Source of the DNA: Candidatus Latescibacterota bacterium | Lineage (GTDB): Bacteria; Latescibacterota; UBA2968 | Assembly (NCBI GenBank): GCA_022824945.1 | Contig: JAJDYX010000036.1 | Coordinates: forward strand, 1-64,000 | DNA: 64,000 nucleotides | Reading direction: 5' to 3' | Shown: one piece after another, positions 53,886 to 63,229 of the stretch | Layout of the letters: each line of letters begins with the position of its first letter | Position numbering within the stretch: position 1 is the stretch's first letter | Notes under the pieces: model-generated | What the model was told of the DNA's origin: nothing | Database searches by the model: none | What the model saw: only the letters and a program-made list of their open reading frames with translations | Program-made: the position numbers and the translations under genes

Positions 53886-56291
53886 ATGAAATCAATAATA
53901 CTGGGAATTTTGTGCATTGCGCTGACTGCAACAGATGGTCTCGCAAAAGATGCTTCGCCAGAGGCCATTGCCGCGGCAGAAAGGGCATATCGTGAAGGGA
54001 TGAAACACTTTGAGGCAGAAAATCTGGACGCAGCGATTGTATCTTTTCAATCGGCGATTGCCCAGAACGAAAAGTACGCATCCGCCTATGTGGGCCTGGG
54101 CCATGTCTATTTGAAACAGGGCGATTTGGCCGAAGCGGAAAAGGCGTTTAAAACCGCAGTCTTAAAAAACAAGAAATACGCGCCGGCTTACAATGGATTG
54201 GGCCTGGTCTATAGCCGAAAAAAGAAAGAACTACGACGGGCAATTGCGTATTTTCGGGACGCAAATCGGGCAGATAAAAAATACTCGGAAGCGCAATATA
54301 ACCTGGCGCAAACCCTGGAAAATTACGGCAGCAGTGAGACCCTCAAAGCCTATCGCAATGTCTTAAAGATCGATCCCAAACACCCCAATGCAAACTATCG
54401 CATAGGGATACTGCTCGACAAAGATGGAGAACGCGAAAAAGCCGTACAGGCGTATCGCGACCAGTTAGAAGCAAAACCGGATCACCAAGGCGCGCGCTTG
54501 AATCTGGGCATCAATCTGAAATTGCTCGGACAATTGCGAGAGGCACTCCAGCACCTGCTCGAAGCCGCGACAGTTGCCAGCGATTTTCAACGTCGAGCCG
54601 TATTGGAATTGGCGCAGGTATTTCAAAGGGCAAAGGCATTTGAGCAGTCCGCGCGATTATTTGAGTCATATATCAAACAGTTACCCGAAAAAGAACAGGA
54701 GACATATTGCGATCTAAACCTCGTCGCATCGGGTCCCATTCTCAAGGAATATAACGATGCCGAGACACTTCCAGCAAAAAAGCGCGTTTTTAGAACATTC
54801 TGGTCGCGTTTAGATCCCGCTCCCGTCACCGAAGCCAATGAACGGTTATTGGAACACTATCGCCGCGTCGCTTATGCGCGTGAATTCTTTGGGACACATC
54901 GATTTCCCTGGGACGCGCGCGGCGAAGCCTATATTCGCTATGGGGCACCCGACCATGTAAGCAATTCGGGCGATATACAACTGGAGCGAACAAAAGAATT
55001 GGTTGCCGTAAAAGAGCGGCTCATCCAAAAAGCAGGGCCAGCAGTGGACCGGTTGATCAGGGAGCGGGCCGACGCGGTCGCATCGAGCATGGTAGGGATG
55101 CGAGAGCAATTGCGTCGAGGTGAGCGCTCCGGCCCACGCATCGAGCAATTTGTCCCCAACGCGCCTGACGATCAACATGACCCCAACGCACCCGTCAACC
55201 GATTGCGAGTGACCAGTGGAACCATTTTGGGATGGCCGGTATATCCGGTAGATGGGATATGGGAATACTGGATCTATGCCGATGTTGGAGATGGGATAGA
55301 GGTCGTGTTTGAAAAGCACGTAAATCAAGGACCGTGGGATTATGCTGATTTACCACTTGGTGTAGGACGGATTGCGCGGATATGGCAGGACATGCATCCG
55401 GAAATTGTCTTGAAACAGGTCGCAGCTATTACGCCGATAACATATCGCCCCGACTTTGCGACAGGCGCATTGGATTTTTATCTTGCCTCATCCGCTTTTC
55501 GGGGGCGAGAAGGTCTGACCACGCTCGAAATTTATTACGGCATTCCAACCTCGCAATTGCACTTTGTGGCTGGGCAAGATGGCGCGAGGATCGCACAATT
55601 AGACCGTGGCATTGTGGTTTACAATCAAGCGGGCGATCCCGTCTATCGCACGAGCCAGGAAATGGTACTGGGCGCATCGGGTGAAGTCGATCAGACGCCT
55701 GGCGCGTATATGCCAGAGATGGACCGTTTGTTTTTAACACCGGGCAATTATCGCATTTCCGTACAGGTCCTGGATCGTCGTTCGAGAAAATCACAGGTGT
55801 ATCACATCGACCGCGTCGTCCCCGAATACGATATAGACGACGAATTAAAGATCAGCGATGTGGAACTCGCCGCCACCATTGATATGGCCGACAAGAGCCG
55901 GTTCCAAAAGGGTAATATCGCAGTAATCCCCATGGCCGCAAAAGCCTATTTGCCCACACAACCCGTATTTATCTATTTCGAAATTTACAACTTAAAACGC
56001 AATGCCTTCGGTCAGACCAAATACCGCGTATCTTACGTGGTGCGATCGCGCGACCAAAAAAACATCGGCGCGCGAATTTTGGGTGGCGTGGGCAAAATGC
56101 TCGGACAAAAGAGCGAGCAGGGCGTTGTTTCAATTGAATACGAGCAAGTGGGAACAGAAACCCAGGAGCCGGGATATATCGAATTGGATATGTCGCGCTC
56201 TGAACCGGGCGAAAAAATTGTAGAAATCGCGGTTGTAGATGAAACAACGGGCCAGACAGCAACCGCGACAGCGACATTTGTCACTCAATAG
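53886..56291 (+). CDS. TPR and GWxTD domain secreted protein
   Basis: 801 aa. Signal peptide (SIILGILCIALTATDGLA) then tandem TPRs (about 20-260), then a GWxTD domain (about 300-350: FWSRLDPAPVTEAN...YARE...FGTHRFPWDARGEAYIRYGAPD). The C-terminal half is beta-rich, with LFLTPGNYRISVQVLD. GWxTD proteins are widespread in FCB-type bacteria; the role is unknown but periplasmic. The ATG at 53886 is used because it begins the signal peptide; the frame is open further upstream through a terminator. Confidence 0.85.
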   Translation: MKSIILGILCIALTATDGLAKDASPEAIAAAERAYREGMKHFEAENLDAAIVSFQSAIAQNEKYASAYVGLGHVYLKQGDLAEAEKAFKTAVLKNKKYAPAYNGLGLVYSRKKKELRRAIAYFRDANRADKKYSEAQYNLAQTLENYGSSETLKAYRNVLKIDPKHPNANYRIGILLDKDGEREKAVQAYRDQLEAKPDHQGARLNLGINLKLLGQLREALQHLLEAATVASDFQRRAVLELAQVFQRAKAFEQSARLFESYIKQLPEKEQETYCDLNLVASGPILKEYNDAETLPAKKRVFRTFWSRLDPAPVTEANERLLEHYRRVAYAREFFGTHRFPWDARGEAYIRYGAPDHVSNSGDIQLERTKELVAVKERLIQKAGPAVDRLIRERADAVASSMVGMREQLRRGERSGPRIEQFVPNAPDDQHDPNAPVNRLRVTSGTILGWPVYPVDGIWEYWIYADVGDGIEVVFEKHVNQGPWDYADLPLGVGRIARIWQDMHPEIVLKQVAAITPITYRPDFATGALDFYLASSAFRGREGLTTLEIYYGIPTSQLHFVAGQDGARIAQLDRGIVVYNQAGDPVYRTSQEMVLGASGEVDQTPGAYMPEMDRLFLTPGNYRISVQVLDRRSRKSQVYHIDRVVPEYDIDDELKISDVELAATIDMADKSRFQKGNIAVIPMAAKAYLPTQPVFIYFEIYNLKRNAFGQTKYRVSYVVRSRDQKNIGARILGGVGKMLGQKSEQGVVSIEYEQVGTETQEPGYIELDMSRSEPGEKIVEIAVVDETTGQTATATATFVTQ

Positions 56292-56307
56292 GATAGGAGC
56301 AAATTCG

Positions 56308-57651
56308 ATGCGTATTTTTGACGTTGAAACCATGCGCGCACACGTGCGTGAAATTTTTGATACGGCAGTCAAAGCTGTTGATGCCGAACAGTGCGTGCGG
56401 CAATTTGTATCGCTGGATGGCGATATCTTGCGCGTGGGCGATCAAAATTATGATTTAAGTGTTTACAGCCGCATTCTGGTCGTGGGCACGGGCAAAGCCT
56501 CGCCGCAGATGGGCGTGGCACTCGAAGATATATTGGGCGATCGCATCTCTGATGGATCTATGAATACAAAATACGACCATGCATTGCCCTTAAAACATAT
56601 CGACATAGTGGAATGCGGCCATCCCGTGCCAGACGAATCGGGAGTTGACGGCGTCGGACGCATGGTTCATTTGCTGGAAGAAGCGGATGAAAACACGCTG
56701 GTAATCTGTTTGATTTCCGGTGGTGGCTCGGCACTTGCACCCGCACCTGCTGACGGATTGACGCTTGCAGACAAGCAAGAGACCACGAGCCTATTGTTGG
56801 CCTGCGGTGCAAATATTGTAGAACTCAATGCCATCCGCAAACATCTATCGCGCTTAAAAGGTGGGGGGTTAGCGCGTGCGGCTTTTCCCGCAACCGTTGT
56901 CGCGCTAATGTTGTCAGATGTAATTGGCGATCCCATGGATGTCATTGCATCTGGTCCCACAGTACCGGATACCGCGACATTTAAAACGTGTATGGATATT
57001 CTGGACAAATACGAATTGATCGATAAAATACCCGAAAGCGTTCGGCTGCGACTAAAAGCCGGTTTGGCCGGGGATATTGAAGATACGCCCAAGCCCGGCG
57101 ATGCGGCGCTCTCCAAAGTTCAGAATCTCGTGGTCGGCAGCAATGGTCTGGCCGTGGTTGCGGCGAATAACAAAGCAATGGAATTGGGGTATAATACGCT
57201 GATATTATCTACGCGCATCGAGGGTGAAGCGAGAGAAGTCGCTTATGTATATGCGGGTATTGCCAAAGAAATTGTGACATCTGGACAGCCCCTTACAGCA
57301 CCGGCTTGCGTGATTGCCGGTGGAGAAACAACCGTGCTGGTGCGCGGAGATGGCAAGGGCGGGCGCAATCAAGAAATTCCGCTATCGGGCGCGATTCAAT
57401 TAGCCGGATGGGACAATGTCGTGCTGTTTAGCGGAGGCACCGATGGCACCGATGGACCAACCGATGCCGCGGGCGCCGTAGCCGATGGACAAACCATAGC
57501 GCGAGCAGAGGCACTGGGACTTTCCGCGATCGCGCATTTAAAAAACAATGATGCCTACCACTTTTTTAAGCCACTGGACGACCTGATCATCACCGGAGCA
57601 ACCGGAACCAATGTGGCAGATGTCGCGCTGGTAATGGTCGGGAATGCATAA
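56308..57651 (+). CDS. Glycerate 2-kinase (MOFRL/DUF4147 family)
   Basis: 447 aa. DUF4147-type N-domain with VVGTGKASPQMG, ECGHPVPDESG, ISGGGSALAPAP and NAIRKHLSRLKGG, then the MOFRL domain (IAGGETTVLVRGDGKGGRNQE, SGGTDGTDGPTDAAG). Phosphorylates D-glycerate to 2-phosphoglycerate, taking glycerate from sugar-acid or glyoxylate catabolism into glycolysis. ATG at 56308 follows TAGGAG. Together with the PhyH and dehydratase genes it hints at use of small oxygenated acids. Confidence 0.9.
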   Translation: MRIFDVETMRAHVREIFDTAVKAVDAEQCVRQFVSLDGDILRVGDQNYDLSVYSRILVVGTGKASPQMGVALEDILGDRISDGSMNTKYDHALPLKHIDIVECGHPVPDESGVDGVGRMVHLLEEADENTLVICLISGGGSALAPAPADGLTLADKQETTSLLLACGANIVELNAIRKHLSRLKGGGLARAAFPATVVALMLSDVIGDPMDVIASGPTVPDTATFKTCMDILDKYELIDKIPESVRLRLKAGLAGDIEDTPKPGDAALSKVQNLVVGSNGLAVVAANNKAMELGYNTLILSTRIEGEAREVAYVYAGIAKEIVTSGQPLTAPACVIAGGETTVLVRGDGKGGRNQEIPLSGAIQLAGWDNVVLFSGGTDGTDGPTDAAGAVADGQTIARAEALGLSAIAHLKNNDAYHFFKPLDDLIITGATGTNVADVALVMVGNA

Positions 57652-57669
57652 CTTCGGGAAATATGTCTC

Positions 57670-58443
57670 ATGTCCAATTTAACCGAACCCATCCTCAACG
57701 AAGTCGAAGTCGATTATTTCCTGCGCCACGGGTATATCGTGCGCACCGATTTACTTACCGATGAGGAGCGAGACGAATTTATCGCCCTATTTGACCGCGA
57801 CCGCGAGCAATTTGTGTTTCGCTGGCATCCCTATGGCTACCATCAGCAGACCAATTACGACGCTCTCGTCACCACACCCGAATTTGACCGCGTAATCCGT
57901 CACCCCAAAATTCTCGCAGCAATCGAACAACTCATGGGGGGTCCGGTTTGCTTTGGCGAAATTGGCGCGCGTTACATGCCCCCTTACGACGGCGAATTGC
58001 ATCGCAGTTGGCACCGAGACCGCCCTCATTGGGACGAGCATCCATTCCGAATGGACTATATCCAGCTCATGCTCTATCTCACAGACGTCGGCGCAGACAC
58101 CCACTGCTTCTCGCTCTCTCCCGAATCGGTCTATGAACCCACGCTCAAAGATAACGAAGCGCAACTCAAACGCGGGGGCATCGCCGATATTCACGGTCCC
58201 GCAGGCACGGTCTGTCTCTTCAATGTCGCGGCACTACACACAGCCACCACGCGACCGACGAAATGCGATCGCAAAACCCTGCAAATTTACTACGGACACC
58301 GCGACCGCAAATACCTGGCCAACGACTCCGTCATCCCCCCCATCTTCTGGCGCGACCACAAAGACCCCGAAGTGCGCGCCTTTTACGGCAACCTCAACGA
58401 AGTCTCCAATATTTACAACAAAGCATTTGGAATCCAGCCATGA
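57670..58443 (+). CDS. Phytanoyl-CoA dioxygenase family protein
   Basis: 257 aa. Fe/2-oxoglutarate ligands: H115-R-D117 in SWHRDRPHW, a distal His in ALHTATTRPTK, and an Arg in RKTLQIYYGHRD. The distal region differs from the PhyH at 42.7 kb, so the pair are not recent duplicates. Begins 18 bp after the kinase stop. Its stop overlaps the ATG of a 51-codon ORF (ATGA). Confidence 0.85.
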   Translation: MSNLTEPILNEVEVDYFLRHGYIVRTDLLTDEERDEFIALFDRDREQFVFRWHPYGYHQQTNYDALVTTPEFDRVIRHPKILAAIEQLMGGPVCFGEIGARYMPPYDGELHRSWHRDRPHWDEHPFRMDYIQLMLYLTDVGADTHCFSLSPESVYEPTLKDNEAQLKRGGIADIHGPAGTVCLFNVAALHTATTRPTKCDRKTLQIYYGHRDRKYLANDSVIPPIFWRDHKDPEVRAFYGNLNEVSNIYNKAFGIQP

Positions 58444-58595
58444 CCTTCCGAACAACACCTCTCACATCTCACTACGGCGTTGAAGTTCACGATAATGCGC
58501 AACTCCTGCACAAACGCGACGCTTACAAAGGTCCGCGCTTTCTGAAAATTACGCGCGTCTTTCTTTCCTCCGACCGCTTCGCCATTCCCGACTAA
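58440..58595 (+). CDS. Small 51-residue ORF between PhyH and the DUF6785-like gene
   Basis: 51 aa, unrecognised; polar, mostly beta-strand-like (FLKITRVFLSSDRFAIPD). It starts on ATGA overlapping the PhyH stop and ends 2 bp before the ATG at 58598. Such packing points to a real, translation-coupled small gene, though a degraded piece of a longer gene is possible. Confidence 0.5.
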   Translation: MTFRTTPLTSHYGVEVHDNAQLLHKRDAYKGPRFLKITRVFLSSDRFAIPD

Positions 58596-58597
58596 CC

Positions 58598-60592
58598 ATG
58601 GCTGCAACATCTCCCCAACAAGAACGCCACCCCATTCCCTCGCGCATTACGGGGCGCTCTGTGTTATTTGGCGCACTCACCGCCATTGCCCTCAACGTGT
58701 ACACCGATCACGCCGGGCTGGTGATGGGGTCGTCATCCCTGGTCAAATCGCAATATCCAATGGCCATGTTGCTACCCTTTGTACTCTGGTTATTTGCCAA
58801 TATCGGTCTCAAAACCTTCTGGCCTAAAGTAGCTCTTTCGGGCACCGAACTGCTGGTTATCTACAGCATGTCCTGGATCGCGGGCGTTATTCCCCTCGAA
58901 GGTTGGGCAGCTTATTGGACGAGCACAATGGCCGTGCCCACCTATTATGCGTCACCTGAAAATCGCTGGACCGAAATCATCTTTGACATCTTGCCCTGGT
59001 GGACCCTGCCAGACGTATCGCCTGCGGTCATTCGTCCTTTCTACGATGGATTACCTCCTTATGGTTCTATCCCCTGGGTGGGCTGGTTGCAACCCCTATT
59101 CTGGTGGACCGCCATCTCATTGGCCGTTTTTACAGCGGGATTGTGCTTGTGTATTCTCTTCCAACGCCAGTGGGAAGACCACGAGCGACTCGCCTTTCCG
59201 CTCGCGCAATTTGCCGTAGAACTGACCTCTGGCTTTGATCAACCCGGACGTGTTCCCGGTATTTTTCGCAACAAAATTTTCTGGGCGGGTTTTTTTACTG
59301 TTTTTGGCGTCTTCGCGTGGAATATCCTCGGTTATTTCGCCACGGGCTTGCCGCGTATCACCATCTATGCCGGGTACCTGAGCAAACAAATCGACCTCGC
59401 CCGCGACTTTCCTCCCATTTACCTTCGCATCTTGCCCCCGGTAGTCGGACTCACCTACTTCTGCAATCTCGACATCCTCTTCAGTTTTTGGGTTTTGCGC
59501 CTCGTTGCCATCGTCAAACTCGGCATTATGGACCGCACGGGTTTCACCCTGGGCCTGGCCAACCAACAGGCAAAATCATCCGAAATCATCAATCTCGAAA
59601 GCCACGGCGCCCTTGTTTTGCTGGCACTCTGGTCTATTTGGGCCGCTCGAGGGCACCTGTCCCGCGTCTGGCAAGCTGTTGTAGAGGGCCGACAGTCTGT
59701 TCATAACGACGGCATTATATCCTACCGCCTGGCGTTTATCGGCTTTGTTCTGGCAACTGCCTTCATCATCGGCTGGATGAGTGCAATGGGCATGTCCATA
59801 CCCATTGCGCTCTTGCAAACCGCGCTACTCTACACGGCATATCTCACCGTCGCCAAATTCACAGCCGCCAGTGGTTTCCCCCACCTCCTACCCATATATG
59901 GTAAGGGCGGAGGCATGGTCTATACCTTTGCCGGTACTGCCAACTTAACCCCCTCGGACTTTGTGGGTACTGAGTTTGTCAACTCCAGTGCCTTCTTTGG
60001 CAACGCTCGCATCCCCGCATGGCCCGCGCTACCCCACCACCTGAAATTGCACGGCGCAACACCAAACGCCCGTATTGCCCGTATCGCCGCGCTCGCCTTC
60101 ACCGTGGGCTTGCTCGCTTCCTTCATCTTTATTATCTATTTGGCCTACGCGCACGGGGGCCAAAACCTGCACACAGCCCCATTTTCCGGCCGCTCAAATT
60201 CGGCCTCAGTCCGCCTCTACAGCAACATGACCAACCACATTCTCAACGAACAAAAAACTGTTTTTGATCCATATAAAATGGCCGTATGGTTCATTGGCAT
60301 ATTTGAAGCGCTCGTGCTCATTGGATTGCGAAGCCGCCTGCCCTGGTGGCCCTTGCACCCGATTGGCCTCGCCTTTCAAAATACCTCTGGTCCGAGAATC
60401 TACAGCTTCTCCATCTTTCTCACCTGGGCGGCCAAATCACTTTTCCTGCGTATCGGCGGCATTGCCCTGTACCGCCGCGCAGCACCCTATTTTATTGGCC
60501 TGCCAGTGGGCTATGTCACTGGCGTCATCGTTTCGTCTATTGTCGATCTCATCTGGTTCCCAACAGGTGGCCACTGGACACATGGATGGTAG
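58598..60592 (+). CDS. DUF6785-like polytopic membrane protein
   Basis: 664 aa with about 12-14 hydrophobic helices: FVLWLFANIGLKTFWPKVAL, LLVIYSMSWIAGVIPLEGWA, FLYTA-type segments and long periplasmic-side loops. It resembles the large multi-span DUF6785/DUF6784-type proteins (OPT-like) often found beside PhyH in Latescibacterota-type genomes. A transport role is likely but the substrate is unknown. The ATG at 58598 lacks a Shine-Dalgarno and probably uses coupling. Confidence 0.65.
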   Translation: MAATSPQQERHPIPSRITGRSVLFGALTAIALNVYTDHAGLVMGSSSLVKSQYPMAMLLPFVLWLFANIGLKTFWPKVALSGTELLVIYSMSWIAGVIPLEGWAAYWTSTMAVPTYYASPENRWTEIIFDILPWWTLPDVSPAVIRPFYDGLPPYGSIPWVGWLQPLFWWTAISLAVFTAGLCLCILFQRQWEDHERLAFPLAQFAVELTSGFDQPGRVPGIFRNKIFWAGFFTVFGVFAWNILGYFATGLPRITIYAGYLSKQIDLARDFPPIYLRILPPVVGLTYFCNLDILFSFWVLRLVAIVKLGIMDRTGFTLGLANQQAKSSEIINLESHGALVLLALWSIWAARGHLSRVWQAVVEGRQSVHNDGIISYRLAFIGFVLATAFIIGWMSAMGMSIPIALLQTALLYTAYLTVAKFTAASGFPHLLPIYGKGGGMVYTFAGTANLTPSDFVGTEFVNSSAFFGNARIPAWPALPHHLKLHGATPNARIARIAALAFTVGLLASFIFIIYLAYAHGGQNLHTAPFSGRSNSASVRLYSNMTNHILNEQKTVFDPYKMAVWFIGIFEALVLIGLRSRLPWWPLHPIGLAFQNTSGPRIYSFSIFLTWAAKSLFLRIGGIALYRRAAPYFIGLPVGYVTGVIVSSIVDLIWFPTGGHWTHGW

Positions 60593-60620
60593 GCTTGGGG
60601 CTACTACAGAAAGGTTTCTC

Positions 60621-61340
60621 ATGTCCGAACAAAAACACATTCTCATCACAGGTGGTGCAGGCTTTGTCGCCGGCATGTTGCGCCAGCACTGGGACGCGAC
60701 CTATCGCCTTCGGCTTGCAGACGTAAACCCGGTTGAAAATCTTGCAGATCACGAAGAATTTGTCCAGATGGATATTACCAATCTCGACGAATTTCAAGCT
60801 GCTTGTCGAGGCATTCATACCGTCATCCATCTCGCAGCCGACCGCAGTCCGCGTGCCGACTTTTACGAAACCTTGCTCGACCTGAATATTATTGGCGCAT
60901 ACAACGCCTTTCACGCTGCACACCTGTGTGGTTGCAAGCGCATTGTTTTTGCCAGTTCGGTCAATGCCGTGTTGGGTTACCCGGGCGATTCTCCCATCGA
61001 ATGGGATGTACCCGTATTTCCCACCAATGTCTATGGTGCCACCAAATGCTGGGGCGAAGCCCTTGCGCGGGTGTATTCCGAAACTCACGGACTATCCTGC
61101 ATCTGTGTGCGCCTGGGCGGGCCGAGATGGAATACCGATGAAATTTACGATCCAGACAAACCCAGCATGCTCATCAGCCCGCGGGATACCGCACAACTTT
61201 TTCAAAAATGCGTGGAAGCAGATACCGACTTTGCCATTGTACATGGCGTATCTAATCACAAAAAATCCTATCTCGGAATTGATAGCACCAGAGAAGTATT
61301 GGACTACACACCACAAGACGGCACTGCGAAAAACCAGTAA
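60621..61340 (+). CDS. NAD-dependent epimerase/dehydratase-like SDR
   Basis: 239 aa. Extended SDR Rossmann motif TGGAGFVAG at the N-terminus, an AADRS segment, FASSVNAVLGY and the active-site YGATK (Y-x3-K). The protein ends early for an extended SDR (usually about 300), so the substrate-binding end is reduced. It probably oxidises or epimerises a sugar-type compound. The ATG at 60621 follows AGAAAGGTTTCTC, 28 bp after the DUF6785-like gene. Confidence 0.85.
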   Translation: MSEQKHILITGGAGFVAGMLRQHWDATYRLRLADVNPVENLADHEEFVQMDITNLDEFQAACRGIHTVIHLAADRSPRADFYETLLDLNIIGAYNAFHAAHLCGCKRIVFASSVNAVLGYPGDSPIEWDVPVFPTNVYGATKCWGEALARVYSETHGLSCICVRLGGPRWNTDEIYDPDKPSMLISPRDTAQLFQKCVEADTDFAIVHGVSNHKKSYLGIDSTREVLDYTPQDGTAKNQ

Positions 61341-61355
61341 ACGGAAAGGCTCTCC

Positions 61356-61808
61356 ATGGGAAAGGGAAAGTTCTCATCGACAAAAACATATCACGATCTG
61401 CCCTGTGCACACCGTCAGGGGTATCACGACGGGCACTGTCGCTTTATTCACGGATACAACCGCGAGATCACGTTTTATTTCACCTGCAACGAACTCGACG
61501 AAAACCACTTTGTCGTCGATTTTAGCAAGCTCAAAAAGCTCAAAGCGTGGTTGGAACACATGTTTGACCACACCATGCTCATCAATGAAAATGATCCCGA
61601 ACGCGAATTTTTTAAAGAAATGCACCGCCGGGGGCTGATCGATCTGCGAATTATGCCCAACGTTGGCATGGAAGCGTCATCAAAATATGTCTTTGATTAT
61701 GCCGACAAACTCGTGCGCGACATGACCCAAAACCGATGCTGGGTCTATAAAGTTGAAACCCGCGAAAACATGAAAAACTCGGGTATATACGAACTCGTGG
61801 ATGGCTGA
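61356..61808 (+). CDS. QueD/6-pyruvoyl-tetrahydropterin synthase-like protein
   Basis: 150 aa, one tunnelling-fold domain. CAHRQGY contains the first Zn-His; DGHCRFIHGYN has the catalytic Cys and second His, but the third Zn ligand, normally HGH, is HGY. A catalytic His is in MFDHTML and a Glu is in the VETRENMKNSG C-terminus. QueD makes 6-carboxy-tetrahydropterin for queuosine and related deazapurines. The HGY variant looks like a subfamily and may bind metal differently. ATG at 61356 follows GGAAAGG. Confidence 0.75.
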   Translation: MGKGKFSSTKTYHDLPCAHRQGYHDGHCRFIHGYNREITFYFTCNELDENHFVVDFSKLKKLKAWLEHMFDHTMLINENDPEREFFKEMHRRGLIDLRIMPNVGMEASSKYVFDYADKLVRDMTQNRCWVYKVETRENMKNSGIYELVDG

Positions 61809-61869
61809 TCTATACACCTGAATGGCGTTTTTTGTCCTACTGCACAAAATACTGCACATATTTTTTCTT

Positions 61870-61918
61870 ATAACACAATAAATTGTTAATAAACAAATAT
61901 TTATTGTGTTATTTTTTT
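61870..61918 (+). terminator. Terminator after the QueD-like gene
   Basis: ATAACACAATAAA (61870-61882) pairs perfectly with TTTATTGTGTTAT (61900-61912), 13 bp, with an inner TTGTT/AACAA stem. T7 follows. Confidence 0.85.
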
Positions 61919-61919
61919 C

Positions 61920-61948
61920 TTGACTTATGAACAAATGTTCACTATATT
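61920..61948 (+). promoter_or_regulatory. Sigma-70 promoter with embedded GAAC-N4-GTTC palindrome, for the sigma factor gene
   Basis: TTGACT (61920-61925), a 17 bp spacer and TATATT (61943-61948). Between them lies TGAACAAATGTTCA (61928-61941), a perfect inverted repeat of the LexA/DinR form GAAC-N4-GTTC, so a repressor there would block polymerase. The start codon is 80 bp downstream at 62029. Confidence 0.75.
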
Positions 61949-62028
61949 CTTGCTCAGCCATAACTGAGGCCAAAGCAGACGGATTTCCGCACAGGATACA
62001 GGACCTCAGAACACCATAAGGAGGAAAC

Positions 62029-63036
62029 ATGATTTCCGAAATGAACCAACACCTCAGACCCGCCCAGCAGACCCTTCGCAAAGCACCTGGGCAAGGTACA
62101 GGTCGAGTTTATGCCTCACCCCATTCAGGTGATGAACCCTCTCTGGCCTATTACTACAAGGAGATTGAGCGACACCCATTGCTCACGCCAGACGAAGAAA
62201 AAGCACTGGCAGAGCAAATTGCTTTGGGCGACCTGCCAGGTGCGAGTGCTCGTGCTCGGCGGGCAGGAGAGTATGCCCGCGAAAAGCTCATCACCAGCAA
62301 CCTGCGCTTTGTTATTCACATTGCCAAAAATTTTAAGAATCAAGGTCTTCCCATGGCCGACCTCATCAATGAAGGCAACATGGGTTTGATGACTGCCGCC
62401 CGCAAATTCAAACCCGAAAAAGGTTACAAGTTCATCACTTACGCAGTCTGGTGGATTAGACAGAACATCCTCAAAGCCCTCGAAGTTCAAACCCGATCCA
62501 TCCGGATTCCCGGCAATGTTGTCAACGACCTCAATAAACTGCGCAAAGTCGAAGCTGAAATGACTCAACACCTCGACCGGCATCCCGATGCTGATGAACT
62601 CGCCCGAGAAACCCATCTGCCCCTCAAAAAAGTTACGCACACCCTTGAATCTGCCTATAACACTGTATCGCTGGATACGCCAATGTACGATGAAGCCACA
62701 AACTCTGCACCACGCGCTATCACCCTGCAAGAAACCCTATCTGATCCCCAAACATTGTCTCCAGAAGACGCCTATATCCAAAACACTATGCACAATGATA
62801 TACACAACGCGCTGAGTGCCTTACCCGATCGCGATCGGCAAATTCTACATCTCTATTACGGTTTCAGCGACCCGACGGAACACACCGAAGTCAGCAATTC
62901 AAAACCCGCAACCTATCAACAAATAGGTGACAAGCTGGGGGTAAGTAGAGAGCGGGTGCGCCAACTCAAAGAAGAGGCACTCAATCGGCTGCGGCATCCC
63001 ACCCACAGTAAGCGACTTGCCACCTATTGTAGTTAA
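62029..63036 (+). CDS. Sigma-70 family RNA polymerase sigma factor (primary-type, RpoD/RpoS-like)
   Basis: 335 aa. Region 1.2 (about 40-65, DEPSLAYYYKEIERHPLLTP), region 2 (about 85-165, MADLINEGNMGLMTAARKFKP, then KFITYAVWWIRQNI), region 3 and region 4 (about 255-325). There is no region 1.1, so this is a group 2 factor rather than a housekeeping RpoD. Region 4 has an insertion (SDPTEHTEVSNSKPA) before the HTH. ATG at 62029 follows AAGGAGGAAAC. Confidence 0.93.
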   Translation: MISEMNQHLRPAQQTLRKAPGQGTGRVYASPHSGDEPSLAYYYKEIERHPLLTPDEEKALAEQIALGDLPGASARARRAGEYAREKLITSNLRFVIHIAKNFKNQGLPMADLINEGNMGLMTAARKFKPEKGYKFITYAVWWIRQNILKALEVQTRSIRIPGNVVNDLNKLRKVEAEMTQHLDRHPDADELARETHLPLKKVTHTLESAYNTVSLDTPMYDEATNSAPRAITLQETLSDPQTLSPEDAYIQNTMHNDIHNALSALPDRDRQILHLYYGFSDPTEHTEVSNSKPATYQQIGDKLGVSRERVRQLKEEALNRLRHPTHSKRLATYCS

Positions 63037-63088
63037 AATGAAGAATATTACACCGCTTACCTTGTAACACACAGCCCTAAAAAAAATC

Positions 63089-63120
63089 AGAGCGTCGGCA
63101 GATCGCGCCGACGCTCTTTT
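63089..63120 (+). terminator. Rho-independent terminator after the sigma factor
   Basis: AGAGCGTCGGC (63089-63099) and GCCGACGCTCT (63107-63117) form an 11 bp stem with a 7 nt loop followed by TTTTG. Confidence 0.9.
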
Positions 63121-63229
63121 GTATTTCTACTTGCATCTAAAGCCGAAACCTTGCTATTTATTATTCAATCATCTTGGAACTTTGTAAACTACTGCTCGTC
63201 CAGAATATAGCTCATACAGTGAATCATCT

